64,000 nt of DNA from Pontibacter silvestris (GTDB lineage Bacteria; Bacteroidota; Bacteroidia; Cytophagales; Hymenobacteraceae): positions 1 to 64,000 of the forward strand of contig NZ_JAJJWI010000001.1 of NCBI RefSeq assembly GCF_020907275.1, in the 5' to 3' direction. The notes below the pieces were generated by a model that ran no database searches, was not told where the DNA came from, and worked only from the letters and a program-made list of their open reading frames with translations. Position 1 is the stretch's first letter, and each line of letters starts with the position of its first letter. Position numbers and translations under genes: made by a program. Positions 1-8,665 of the stretch are shown here, piece after piece.

Positions 1-1
1 C

Positions 2-88
2 ATCATTACTTCTGAAGGAATACCCATAAAGCTATGGCTAATGGCACTAACTTTAGGAGAATACATAACAGGAATTCCAGTTAAATAA
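2..88 (+). CDS. C-terminal end of an unidentified protein (partial)
   Basis: An open frame enters from the left edge and ends at a TAA at 86-88, giving 28 residues that end ..GEYITGIPVK. A terminator-like hairpin follows at once, which supports a real gene end. The fragment is too short to assign a family. Its mix of hydrophobic and small residues would fit either a soluble or a membrane protein. Confidence 0.45.
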   Translation: MITSEGIPIKLWLMALTLGEYITGIPVK

Positions 89-120
89 AAGAGCCTCAGC
101 CAGTGGTTGAAGCTCTTTAT
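86..120. terminator. Hairpin terminator between the partial gene and glgX
   Basis: The arms TAAAAGAGC (86-94) and GCTCTTTA (112-119) pair, with a smaller CA.CCA/TGG.TG stem in the loop. It lies between two convergent genes and could serve both. Confidence 0.5.
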
Positions 121-160
121 ACTTATCGTCTGAAAACTAAAATATGTACTGTGCTACAGC

Positions 161-2299
161 TTATTTAGGCTTCTTCACCGGATGATGCAACACTACAACC
201 GAGCGTCCTTCAACTTTAATGGTTTTGCTAGGGCCATAGGCTTTCCCTTCTTCTTCCACCCGGCTTTCGCTGGTGTCTACTATTTTCGTCCATTTGGTGC
301 CATAGTTCTTAGGTGGTAGCTTATAATTTAGCGGCTCGTAATGGGCATTAAAAATAACATAAAAGCTATCATCGACAATCTGCTCTCCTTTAGGGCCGCG
401 TGAACGAAGACCTTGTCCGTTCAGGAAAACGGCAAGAGATTTTGCAAAGTCATGGTTCCAGTTTTCTTCTGTCATTTCTTTGCCCTCTGGCAGGAACCAG
501 GCAATATCATCTAAGCCAACACCTTTTATTGGCAAGCCCTGGAACCAACGGCGGCGGCAAAAGATAGGATGCTTTTTGCGTAAGTCGATCAGCTTTTGCG
601 TAAAGGCTAATAAATCTTTGTCTGCCTTTTCCCAGTTCAGCCATGAGATTTCATTATCCTGGCAATAGGCATTGTTATTTCCTTTTTGTGTGCGGCTAAT
701 TTCATCACCTGCCACCATCATTGGCACCCCTTGCGATAAGAATAACGTGGTAAGTAAATTTCGTTTCTGACGTTCGCGCAGTTCTTTTATGGCTGGGTCG
801 TCTGTTGGCCCTTCCGCTCCACAGTTCCATGATCGGTTATGGCTCTCTCCATCATTGTTATCCTCTCCGTTCTCTATGTTGTGCTTTTCGTTGTAAGACA
901 CCAAATCATTAAGCGTAAAGCCATCGTGGGCAGTTATAAAGTTAACGCTGGCAGTAGGGCGGCGATAATCGTCTTGGTAAAGATCTGAGCTACCGGTAAA
1001 GCGTTCTGCAAACTCGCCTAACATACTGTCGGCTCCACGCCAGTAGTCGCGTATGCAGTCGCGGTACTTTCCGTTCCATTCTGTCCAGCCCGGAGGGAAG
1101 TTCCCTACTTGGTAACCGCCTTCACCTACATCCCAAGGCTCTGCAATCAGTTTTACCTGTGAGATAATAGGATCCTGATGGATAATATCGAAGAAGGAGC
1201 TTAGCCGGTCTACTTCATGTAGCTCCCGTGCCAGCGTAGAAGCAAGGTCAAAGCGGAAGCCATCTACGTGCATCTCAGTTATCCAGTAACGCAGACTATC
1301 CATAATAAGGCGGAGAACGCTAGGCAAGTTAGCGTTCAGAGTGTTGCCGGTACCGGTGTAGTCCATATAGTACCGTTTGTTGTCTTCTACCAAGCGGTAG
1401 TAGGAGGCATTGTCAATGCCTTTGAAAGACAGCGTAGGTCCCATGTGGTTTCCTTCACCCGTATGGTTGTACACCACATCCAGAATAACCTCAATGCCTT
1501 CTTTGTGCATAGCCTTCACCATATCCTTAAACTCTGTCACTTGTTCTCCGAACACGCCGCTACTGGAATAACGTACATCCGGGGCAAAGAAACCAATAGA
1601 GTTATAGCCCCAATAGTTGGTAAGGCCCTTTTCCATCAGGTAACGGTCTGTTACAAAATGGTGCACAGGCATTAGCTCAATAGCAGTAATGCCTAACTCT
1701 TTCAGATAATTAATGGTAACTGGGTGCGCCAGGGCTGCATAGGTGCCTCTGATTTCCTCAGGTATGTCAGGGTGTAGTTTAGTAAACCCTTTTACATGCG
1801 TTTCATAGATGATTGATTTATAATAAGGTGTCTTAGGAGATTTGACTCCTTCCCAATCATAGTTGTGGTCTACCACCACACATTTTGGAATGTAAGGGGC
1901 ACTGTCTGTCTCGTTAAAACTAAAATCTTCGTCCGGGTGTCCCAACTCATACCCAAAGAGTGAGTCGTGCCACTCAATAGTACCGGCAATGGCTTTGGCA
2001 TAAGGGTCAATCAAGAGCTTATTTGCATTGTACCGATGCCCGTTTTCCGGCTCATAAGGCCCATGTACTCTATAGCCATACAACTGCCCTGGTTTGACAT
2101 CGGGTAAATAAGCGTGCCACACCTGATGGGAACGCTCCGTTAGTTTTATTCTTACTTGTTCTGTCTCATCTTCAGCTGTATTAAACAGGCATAAATCCAC
2201 ACCTGTAGCATTGTCAGCATAAAGTGCAAAATTTACTCCGTTTCCGTCCCAGGTGGCGCCTAATGGGTAAGGACTGCCAGGGTATACTGTTGTATTCAT
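161..2299 (-). CDS. glgX: Glycogen debranching enzyme GlgX (GH13 isoamylase type)
   Basis: A 712-residue protein, the usual GlgX length. It hydrolyses alpha-1,6 branches of glycogen or limit dextrins in the cytoplasm. An N-terminal CBM48-like domain (about residues 8-100) precedes a GH13 barrel. The catalytic motifs are complete: DGFRFD with nucleophile Asp351, LIAEPWD with acid/base Glu387, and TAHDG with Asp459. There is no signal peptide, consistent with a cytosolic role. It stands alone, divergent from the CvpA-CAP gene; no other glycogen gene is in the window. The ATG at 2299 directly precedes the start of the CBM48-like region. Confidence 0.95.
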   Translation of the reverse strand: MNTTVYPGSPYPLGATWDGNGVNFALYADNATGVDLCLFNTAEDETEQVRIKLTERSHQVWHAYLPDVKPGQLYGYRVHGPYEPENGHRYNANKLLIDPYAKAIAGTIEWHDSLFGYELGHPDEDFSFNETDSAPYIPKCVVVDHNYDWEGVKSPKTPYYKSIIYETHVKGFTKLHPDIPEEIRGTYAALAHPVTINYLKELGITAIELMPVHHFVTDRYLMEKGLTNYWGYNSIGFFAPDVRYSSSGVFGEQVTEFKDMVKAMHKEGIEVILDVVYNHTGEGNHMGPTLSFKGIDNASYYRLVEDNKRYYMDYTGTGNTLNANLPSVLRLIMDSLRYWITEMHVDGFRFDLASTLARELHEVDRLSSFFDIIHQDPIISQVKLIAEPWDVGEGGYQVGNFPPGWTEWNGKYRDCIRDYWRGADSMLGEFAERFTGSSDLYQDDYRRPTASVNFITAHDGFTLNDLVSYNEKHNIENGEDNNDGESHNRSWNCGAEGPTDDPAIKELRERQKRNLLTTLFLSQGVPMMVAGDEISRTQKGNNNAYCQDNEISWLNWEKADKDLLAFTQKLIDLRKKHPIFCRRRWFQGLPIKGVGLDDIAWFLPEGKEMTEENWNHDFAKSLAVFLNGQGLRSRGPKGEQIVDDSFYVIFNAHYEPLNYKLPPKNYGTKWTKIVDTSESRVEEEGKAYGPSKTIKVEGRSVVVLHHPVKKPK

Positions 2300-2518
2300 A
2301 TATAATTCAATTTTTTAAGGGGATGTCTAATTCTTTATTTATCAATAAAGCTTTTTCGTGTACGAAATATTTACATAAAATGGTGTGATTGTGACAGCAT
2401 CCCCTGCTAAATGACTATTTAAACTGTGTTTATCCGCTTTTAACGCGACAGTTAAAAGGTGAGTGGCTGGCCTTAAGCACCCTTGATCCGTAAGTCTTAG
2501 CACTGATAAGACAAGACT

Positions 2519-3478
2519 ATGATAAATTATATTGACATCCTGATCGTATTAATAATTTTATCCAGTGTTGTAAGCGGATGGTATCGGGGCTTTATTCTGG
2601 GGCTACTTGACCTGGTGCGATGGGTGGGAAGTTTGCTGATAGGATTAAAATTTTACCCTTACGTGGCTGACTGGCTTACTGGCAACACCAACTGGAGCGA
2701 AGTCTGGATACCCCCAGTTTCTTTTTTATTGGTGACAATTGTGGCAAGTATTCTTGTACAGTACCTTGGCACGCTTATTCTTCAGAAGCTTCCGCAAAAC
2801 ATTCATACCCGCAAATCGAACCAGGTACTGGGCGTTATTCCTGGCTTATTTAGTGGCTTAATAACAGCTACTATTGTAGCAGTGCTTTTACTGGCTGTAC
2901 CAATGTCTGGTAGTTTAGAAACCAATGTGCAGGAAAGCAAACTTACAAACAAGCTGGCTTCTTATACAGACCGTATAGAAATGGCGCTTGCCCCGGTTTT
3001 TGATGAGGCGGCACAGCGTACGTTAACAAAGCTTACAGTTGATCCGGAATCTGAAAAGTTTATTGAGCTGCCATTTGAGACAGAAAGCTTTAAACCAAGA
3101 CCTGATCTGGAAGCAGAAATGCTGGAATTGGTTAATGAAGAGCGTGTCGCAAACGGACTTAAACCATTAAAAGCAGATACGGCTTTAAGAAGGGTGGCCC
3201 GCCTACACTCTGCCGATATGTTTCGCCGTGGATATTTCTCACACTATTCGCCTGAAGGTGAAGATGCCTTTGATCGGATGAGAGAGGCAGAAGTGTCTTT
3301 TCGGGCAGCTGGGGAAAATCTTGCTTTGGCACCTACTCTACCTATTGCGCACAATGGCCTGATGAACTCTCCGGGGCACCGGGCTAATATTCTGCAAAAA
3401 AGGTTCGGCAGGGTAGGGATAGGGGTTATAGAAAGCAGTGGCCGTGGCTTAATGATTACGCAGAATTTTAGGAATTAG
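2519..3478 (+). CDS. CvpA-family membrane protein fused to a CAP/SCP domain
   Basis: A 319-residue two-domain protein. Residues 1 to about 135 are a CvpA-like membrane region with about four hydrophobic segments and the typical start YIDILIVLIILSSVVSGWYRG. After a linker, residues 200-319 form a CAP (cysteine-rich secretory/PR-1) domain: EMLELVNEERVANGLKPL, then HSADMFRRGYFSHYSPEGE with the usual His and Glu, GENLA, and NSPGHRANIL. CvpA proteins are linked to colicin V production and envelope homeostasis; bacterial CAP domains are usually extracytoplasmic. Together they suggest an inner-membrane anchor presenting a periplasmic CAP domain. The precise function is unknown. Confidence 0.85.
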   Translation: MINYIDILIVLIILSSVVSGWYRGFILGLLDLVRWVGSLLIGLKFYPYVADWLTGNTNWSEVWIPPVSFLLVTIVASILVQYLGTLILQKLPQNIHTRKSNQVLGVIPGLFSGLITATIVAVLLLAVPMSGSLETNVQESKLTNKLASYTDRIEMALAPVFDEAAQRTLTKLTVDPESEKFIELPFETESFKPRPDLEAEMLELVNEERVANGLKPLKADTALRRVARLHSADMFRRGYFSHYSPEGEDAFDRMREAEVSFRAAGENLALAPTLPIAHNGLMNSPGHRANILQKRFGRVGIGVIESSGRGLMITQNFRN

Positions 3479-3507
3479 CGGCAACACCAGGTAAGAGTTG
3501 CCGCTAA
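3475..3507. terminator. Bidirectional hairpin terminator
   Basis: Perfect 11-bp arms TTAGCGGCAAC (3475-3485) and GTTGCCGCTAA (3497-3507). The left arm contains the stop codon of the CvpA-CAP gene, and the hairpin sits just before the end of the convergent acetyltransferase gene. Confidence 0.7.
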
Positions 3508-3517
3508 AGAGTTTAAC

Positions 3518-3799
3518 TTACTGCATCAAGTCCTGCTGCTCCGGATGGTCCTCCAGGTATTTTGCTACAACAGTGCATGTGGCCACTACCCGCAGGTTGT
3601 TTTGGCGGGCATATTGTAATCCTTTTTCTATAAGCTTGTCGGCTATACCTTGCCCACGAGCTGCTTTAGGCACAAACGTGTGGGTAAAGTCTATCAGATC
3701 ATCTGAAGGCATGGCATATGCCAGTTCCGCATCCTCCTCTCCGCCGACCTTAGCTGTAAATTGTTGAAATTCTTTTTCGTGCTCTACCGATATATCCAT
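3518..3799 (-). CDS. Small GNAT-fold N-acetyltransferase (YjdJ/GNAT_2 type)
   Basis: A 93-residue single-domain protein of the short GNAT class. The acetyl-CoA loop is recognisable as VPKAARGQGIADKLIEKGL, followed by LRVVATCTVVAKYLEDHPE, where the tyrosine and the H-P-E segment are typical of this short family. The substrate is unknown. It converges on the CvpA-CAP gene and shares a terminator with it. It is probably a monocistronic cytoplasmic protein. Confidence 0.85.
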   Translation of the reverse strand: MDISVEHEKEFQQFTAKVGGEEDAELAYAMPSDDLIDFTHTFVPKAARGQGIADKLIEKGLQYARQNNLRVVATCTVVAKYLEDHPEQQDLMQ

Positions 3800-3939
3800 G
3801 ATTTTTTAATCTTTAGTGAGACTATTGCTACGCATAATCTCTAATGATGTTAAGTAAAGGAGGGTATGGATATTTACCAGAGACATTCGGAAATATGCTT
3901 TTTTTTTGATTATTTATAGCTCCCAAGCCGACAACACCT

Positions 3940-5292
3940 ATGTTAAATTTTTCCTCTCAGCGTTATTTATGCCTGCTCTTGTGCCTGAGTCTGCTACTGT
4001 TGCTAGCTTGTAACACTTTCAAAAAAGCTCCTGCTGCCTCAACTACAATCCCGTTTGGGCCAGCGGAAATAAAGCGCCAGATAATGGCATCAGAAGTGTT
4101 TTATAACCGCTTTGTTGGTTTTGCTTTGTATGACCCGGAGTTAGAACAAATGGTGGTTGAGCATAACGCCGATAAGTATTTTGTGCCTGCCTCAAACACT
4201 AAGTTGTTTACGTTTTACACGTGCTTAAAAATGATGGGCGATTCTATTCCGGCACTAAAGTATGCCGTGCATGCTGATTCGCTTCTGTTTTGGGGCACTG
4301 GCGACCCTACCTTTACACATATGGATGTAAAGAACTCCCTGGCTTATGATTTCCTGAAGAACCGACCTGAAAAGCTTTACTACATCAATACACCTTTTGC
4401 CAGCACTCCTTTTGCCGTTAACTGGGGCTGGGACGACTATAACTATTATTATCAGCCGGAGCGAAGTGTGTTCCCCATACATGGAAACATTGTAAAATTT
4501 GTGCGCAAATACAGTAGCACTTACACAACTACGCCTTCATTTTTTAAACCAATGGTACATACTGACTCTTCCGGTAGTACTTCAGGAAATTACTTTGTGC
4601 GGGATTGGAGAACCAACAACATTGCCTATTTCCCCAGACTTGCTAACGCAAGCTTCTCTGTGGAAGTGCCTTTTATTACCTCGCCGGAAATGACTGTTCA
4701 GCTATTGGCAGACACCTTAAAGCGCTCTGTGGAATGGCTAAAAAGACCAGTGCCGCAGGATGCACAAACATTTTATGGTTTACCTGCTGATACCGTATAC
4801 AAGCGCATGTTGCAGGTAAGCGATAACCTGTTGGCAGAGCAGCTCTTGATACTCTGCTCCGGTACAATTTCTGACACACTTTCGGTCGAAAAAGCAATTA
4901 AATACTCTATGGAAAACTACCTTGCCGACTTACCCGATAAGCCTGTTTGGGTAGACGGCTCTGGTCTGTCTACCATTAATATGTTTACGCCGCGCAGCAT
5001 TATTGCGTTATTGCAGAAACTGGAGCAGGAACACACACGGGAACAGCTGTTTAAGTTGTTAGCTGCCGGTGGCAGACCAGGTACGTTTCGTAGTATTTAT
5101 AAAGCTCCAGTACCATTTATCTATGGAAAATCCGGTACACTGTCGCATGTGCATAACCAGAGCGGTTACGTAATTACAAAAAGTGGAAAAACACTTTACT
5201 ATAGTTTTATGAATAACAACTTCAGAGGTTCTTCCTCTGATATCCGTAATGAAATGGTGCGTATCATGACGGAAATACATGAGCGGTATTAG
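3940..5292 (+). CDS. dacB: D-alanyl-D-alanine carboxypeptidase/endopeptidase, PBP4 family (peptidase S13), lipoprotein
   Basis: A 450-residue penicillin-binding protein of the S13 family. It would trim or cleave peptidoglycan cross-links in the periplasm. The three penicillin-binding motifs are present in order: SNTK at 85-88 (catalytic Ser85, Lys88), SDN at 294-296, and KSGT at 397-400 in place of the usual KTG. The N-terminus has a long hydrophobic run ending LLLAC, a lipobox with Cys24, so the mature enzyme is probably a lipoprotein. It starts at ATG 3940 after an AT-rich leader and is followed 65 bp later by the amidinotransferase-like gene on the same strand. Confidence 0.9.
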   Translation: MLNFSSQRYLCLLLCLSLLLLLACNTFKKAPAASTTIPFGPAEIKRQIMASEVFYNRFVGFALYDPELEQMVVEHNADKYFVPASNTKLFTFYTCLKMMGDSIPALKYAVHADSLLFWGTGDPTFTHMDVKNSLAYDFLKNRPEKLYYINTPFASTPFAVNWGWDDYNYYYQPERSVFPIHGNIVKFVRKYSSTYTTTPSFFKPMVHTDSSGSTSGNYFVRDWRTNNIAYFPRLANASFSVEVPFITSPEMTVQLLADTLKRSVEWLKRPVPQDAQTFYGLPADTVYKRMLQVSDNLLAEQLLILCSGTISDTLSVEKAIKYSMENYLADLPDKPVWVDGSGLSTINMFTPRSIIALLQKLEQEHTREQLFKLLAAGGRPGTFRSIYKAPVPFIYGKSGTLSHVHNQSGYVITKSGKTLYYSFMNNNFRGSSSDIRNEMVRIMTEIHERY

Positions 5293-5357
5293 TCATAACG
5301 TAGCCTGTTCTGCCCTTGGAATCTCTAAATTAGAGCTAAAGCACGTTTACTAGAAGA

Positions 5358-6248
5358 ATGGAAGCACTGTCGCAGTATAACGAAACAGATACTTTAAGAA
5401 GAGTTATTATCGGAAGGTATGAGGGATACAGAAAAGTACCTGCTTACACTGAACTGGTGAATGAAGAGCAGAAGAAAGGGCTTCCTGAAAACAGCTTACT
5501 TGAAACAGAGTTTAAGCAGTTCAGGCAGGTGCTGAATGATGCAGGTGTAGAAGTGCTGGTACCTGGTTATGTAGGTAAATTTGTTTATGACCAGCTTACC
5601 CCCCGTGATTTGGGTGTTGCAATAGGCAAGCGCTTTCTCATTTGTAACATGGCAAAGAAAAGCCGAAGATATGAGGTTGCAGGTATCTTTCAGTTTATAA
5701 ACGATGAAAGGAGCCATGAGCCTAATGTTGTTATACCTGACTCACCGACTTGTTTTATTGAGGGGGGAGATATAATTGTGGATAAAGGCAAAGTATGGGT
5801 GGGTATTTCTCAGCGGACGAATGAGGAAGGGCTTGATTTTCTGGCAGCAACCTTTGGTGATGAGTTTGATGTAATACCTGTTTATGCCAAAGCACTGTCA
5901 GAAGGAGAAAATGTACTGCACCTCGATTGTATGTTTAACCCTGTGGGAGAAAACAATGCCTTGATTTATTCAGATGGTTTCAGAGAAATTCCCAAGGAGA
6001 TTAAACAAACATATCAATTAATAGAAGTGAGCCAACAGGAGCAGCAGGCTTTGGCTACCAATGTGCTGTCGCTTTCCAGAAATAAAGTCATCAGCAGGAG
6101 TCATCCTGACTGCAAAAGAGTAAATAACCTGATGCGGCAAGTGGGTATTGAGGTGATAGAAATCAACTTTAATGGGGCACCTGCCACAGGAGGCTCGTTT
6201 AGGTGCTGCACTTTACCATTGCTCAGAACAAGTTCGCCAACAATCTGA
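5358..6248 (+). CDS. Amidinotransferase / arginine deiminase-like hydrolase
   Basis: A 296-residue protein of the guanidine-modifying superfamily (arginine deiminase, dimethylarginine dimethylaminohydrolase, citrullinase). Typical features are CFIEGGDII with EGGD at 135-138, the catalytic His188 in VLHLDCMFNPVG, and a C-terminal nucleophile cysteine in GGSFRCCTLPL (Cys283/Cys284). The Cys pair follows Phe-Arg rather than the more familiar His. There is no signal peptide, so it should be cytoplasmic. The exact substrate (arginine, methylarginine, citrulline or another guanidino/ureido compound) cannot be set from sequence. It may be co-transcribed with the PBP4 gene upstream. Confidence 0.8.
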   Translation: MEALSQYNETDTLRRVIIGRYEGYRKVPAYTELVNEEQKKGLPENSLLETEFKQFRQVLNDAGVEVLVPGYVGKFVYDQLTPRDLGVAIGKRFLICNMAKKSRRYEVAGIFQFINDERSHEPNVVIPDSPTCFIEGGDIIVDKGKVWVGISQRTNEEGLDFLAATFGDEFDVIPVYAKALSEGENVLHLDCMFNPVGENNALIYSDGFREIPKEIKQTYQLIEVSQQEQQALATNVLSLSRNKVISRSHPDCKRVNNLMRQVGIEVIEINFNGAPATGGSFRCCTLPLLRTSSPTI

Positions 6249-6518
6249 GATCCTTTCTTAGTACAGTTACTGTAAATGTTATTACAGCTGTTATCGTTTA
6301 TCTCTGCTTTCGTATGGGGTAGTAATAAAAATGCAGAGTAGTTTTATTGAGGCTGTACGCTTCTCTTATGCCATGCCTGTTCTACTGCTTTAGTTAATGA
6401 CCTTTTTTTAAATTCAGGCTTAACAGATAGCTCAAATACTATCTGATATAAAGGTTATTGTCAAGGAATAACTTGCGTACATAGAGCATAGGACTAAGTA
6501 AAGTTCTAACTATGATTG

Positions 6519-6526
6519 TATCTTTG
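6519..6526 (+). promoter_or_regulatory. Bacteroidota -7 promoter box (TATCTTTG)
   Basis: TATCTTTG matches the Bacteroidota -7 consensus TAnnTTTG and lies 17 bp before the ATG of the Bcr/CflA exporter. A convincing -33 TTTG was not seen, so this is a moderate call. Confidence 0.45.
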
Positions 6527-6543
6527 CCACTTATTTAAAAATT

Positions 6544-7776
6544 ATGACAGGTAAACAATACTTCATTATTATTCTGATTCTAGGGGCGCTGTCAACCATC
6601 AGCCCTTTTTCTATAGATATGTACTTGCCAGGTTTTCCGGCTATTGCGGAAGATTTTAACACCACCATTGCAAAAGTTCAACTGTCTTTAACAAGTTACT
6701 TTATTGGTATTTCGGTTGGGCAATTACTTTATGGGCCTTTGCTGGATAGGTTCGGTAGAAAAATTCCTTTATATGTAGGCTTGGTTATTTACATTCTCAC
6801 TTCAATAGGCTGTGCTTACACTACATCTGTTGACACTCTGATTGCAATGCGCTTTTTGCAGGCCATAGGAGGCTGTGCCGGTATGGTGGCTGCACAGGCA
6901 CTAGTGCGCGACCTGTTTCCAGTAAGCCAAACAGCACAGGCCTTTTCAATGCTTACCCTGGTTATCGCAGTTTCGCCTATGATTGCGCCCACAGTTGGCG
7001 GCTATGTAACAGCATCGCTAGGCTGGCATGCAGTCTTTGTTATTCTTGCTATTATTACTGCTGCTATTCTGATAGCAGTGCATTTTGTTTTACCGGAAGG
7101 CAAGCAGCCTGACCCCTCTATATCGCTTCGGCCTAAACCAGTAATCACAAACTTCCTGACCGTACTAAAGCAGCCCCAATTTCTGATTTATGCCTTGGCA
7201 GGGGGTATAGCCACTTCTGCTCCTTTTGCTTACATAGCGGGTTCTGCCGATGTGTTCATGAATATTTATGGTGTAAGTGAGCAGGTGTATGGCTGGATAT
7301 TTGCTTTCCTTGCTTTTGCCATGATAGGTTCCACGCAGCTTAACCATGGCTTGTTAAAAAGGTTTAAAAGTGAGCAGATTATTAATTTTACCCTGTTCTA
7401 CCAAACTGCAGTGGGTTTGGCACTGGTTATAGGTGCCTGGTACGGCTGGTACGGTATGTACAGCCTGATTATACTGATGTTTATTTTCTTAACAGGACAA
7501 GGGTTAACAAACCCCAATGCAACAGCTCTTTCGCTGGCCCCTTTTTCTAAACATGCTGGTAGTGCTGCTGCTTTGATGGGAAGTTTTCGGATGGGAATGG
7601 GTGGTCTAACGTCTGCTGCCGTAAGTTTCCTTCACAATGGTACCACTTTACCTATGGTTAGCGTTATGATGCTTTGTGCCGCAGTGGGCCTGATTATTCT
7701 TTTGCTTGGCAACCGAGTAGTGCGTTACAGAGCCAGTAGGAGTGAGGTGGAAGAGGATAATTCAGTGCTGCTTTAA
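6544..7776 (+). CDS. Bcr/CflA-family multidrug efflux MFS transporter
   Basis: A 410-residue, 12-segment MFS protein. The start SPFSIDMYLPGFPAIAEDF is characteristic of the Bcr/CflA (bicyclomycin/chloramphenicol) drug:H+ antiporter group. The MFS motif between TM2 and TM3 is visible as GPLLDRFGRKIPLY, and a TM5 motif C-like segment PMIAPTVGGYV is present. It would export hydrophobic drugs or metabolites across the inner membrane. It has its own probable promoter and a terminator behind it. The substrate is not predictable. Confidence 0.92.
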   Translation: MTGKQYFIIILILGALSTISPFSIDMYLPGFPAIAEDFNTTIAKVQLSLTSYFIGISVGQLLYGPLLDRFGRKIPLYVGLVIYILTSIGCAYTTSVDTLIAMRFLQAIGGCAGMVAAQALVRDLFPVSQTAQAFSMLTLVIAVSPMIAPTVGGYVTASLGWHAVFVILAIITAAILIAVHFVLPEGKQPDPSISLRPKPVITNFLTVLKQPQFLIYALAGGIATSAPFAYIAGSADVFMNIYGVSEQVYGWIFAFLAFAMIGSTQLNHGLLKRFKSEQIINFTLFYQTAVGLALVIGAWYGWYGMYSLIILMFIFLTGQGLTNPNATALSLAPFSKHAGSAAALMGSFRMGMGGLTSAAVSFLHNGTTLPMVSVMMLCAAVGLIILLLGNRVVRYRASRSEVEEDNSVLL

Positions 7777-7813
7777 TCTTATATAATAGGGTATCAAGAA
7801 AATAAAGACAAAT

Positions 7814-7850
7814 ATAAACCGCCTTTGCATTAGCAGGGCGGTTTATGTTT
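7814..7850 (+). terminator. Terminator after the Bcr/CflA exporter gene
   Basis: Arms ATAAACCGCC (7814-7823) and GGCGGTTTAT (7837-7846) are followed by a short T-rich run. Confidence 0.7.
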
Positions 7851-7897
7851 GTAACACGTCTCTATCTGAATATTTCCCGAAAGGCAGTGGGAAGGGG

Positions 7898-7933
7898 TTT
7901 TAGTGAGTGATTCATCTTAAATATGTATCTTTG
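7898..7933 (+). promoter_or_regulatory. Probable promoter of the Rrf2 regulator gene
   Basis: A perfect -7 box TATCTTTG lies at 7926-7933, 26 bp before the ATG, with a T-rich -33-like element TTTTAG at 7898-7903. It is the same -7 sequence as that in front of the exporter gene. Confidence 0.5.
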
Positions 7934-7959
7934 AGGTATTTCCATTCTAGTACATTATT

Positions 7960-8388
7960 ATGCTTTCAAAAAAGGCAAAATATGCTTTAAAAGCCCTTCT
8001 TTATCTTACCAAGCATCAGGATAAAGGACTTGCTGTTATTTCTGAGATTTCAGAAAAAGAGCGTATTCCACGTAAATTCCTGGAAGCGATATTGGTTGAC
8101 CTTAAAATGAATGGTGTGCTGCATAGCGTTAGAGGTAAGAATGGGGGATACTCTTTAGCAAAATCACCATCAGAGGTATCTGTGGGAAACATTATCCGCA
8201 TGATAGATGGCCCTTTGGCACCTATTCCCTGCGTTAGCCATCTGTATTATAGAAAGTGCGACGAGTGCATTGATGAAGCCAACTGCGAGATTAGAATTGT
8301 CATGAAGAAAGTAAGAGACGCTACTGCCGATATTCTGGATGGTACTTACTTAAGCGACATGCAGGCTATCAATGCTTATTTGAATTAA
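7960..8388 (+). CDS. Rrf2-family transcriptional regulator
   Basis: A 142-residue winged-helix DNA-binding protein of the Rrf2 family (IscR, NsrR, CymR relatives). The N-terminal start LSKKAKYALKALLYL and the wing SVRGKNGGYSLAK are diagnostic. Residues 91-109 carry four cysteines (91, 100, 103, 109), so an iron-sulfur cluster or redox sensing is possible. IscR uses three cysteines in this region; the four-Cys pattern here may differ. It lies upstream of, and on the same strand as, a TauE/SafE exporter, which suggests control of sulfur-compound export. That link is inference. Confidence 0.9.
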   Translation: MLSKKAKYALKALLYLTKHQDKGLAVISEISEKERIPRKFLEAILVDLKMNGVLHSVRGKNGGYSLAKSPSEVSVGNIIRMIDGPLAPIPCVSHLYYRKCDECIDEANCEIRIVMKKVRDATADILDGTYLSDMQAINAYLN

Positions 8389-8665
8389 TAGCGCATAAGT
8401 CAATCTTTTTAAATTTTAACTACTCCATAATTTCTGGTTCATAAATATGCTTGCCCGAGAAAGTCTTATAAATATTAGAGGCTTCAAATGTTTTTTTACT
8501 TAAATCATACTAAATTTATAGATATTATATAGTATTGCAGGAGTAAATGTAATATAGAACATAAAATAATGTTTCCTGTGCTTTTACTGTTAACAGCATA
8601 AGGCTTGAACAATAGGCTTTTAGCTGTGAAATTTAGAGATGTAAGAAAACTAGCATGAACAAAAA

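Noticed and set aside
1268..1675. A 135-codon plus-strand frame inside glgX
   Set aside because: Antisense shadow of a complete GH13 gene with intact catalytic motifs.
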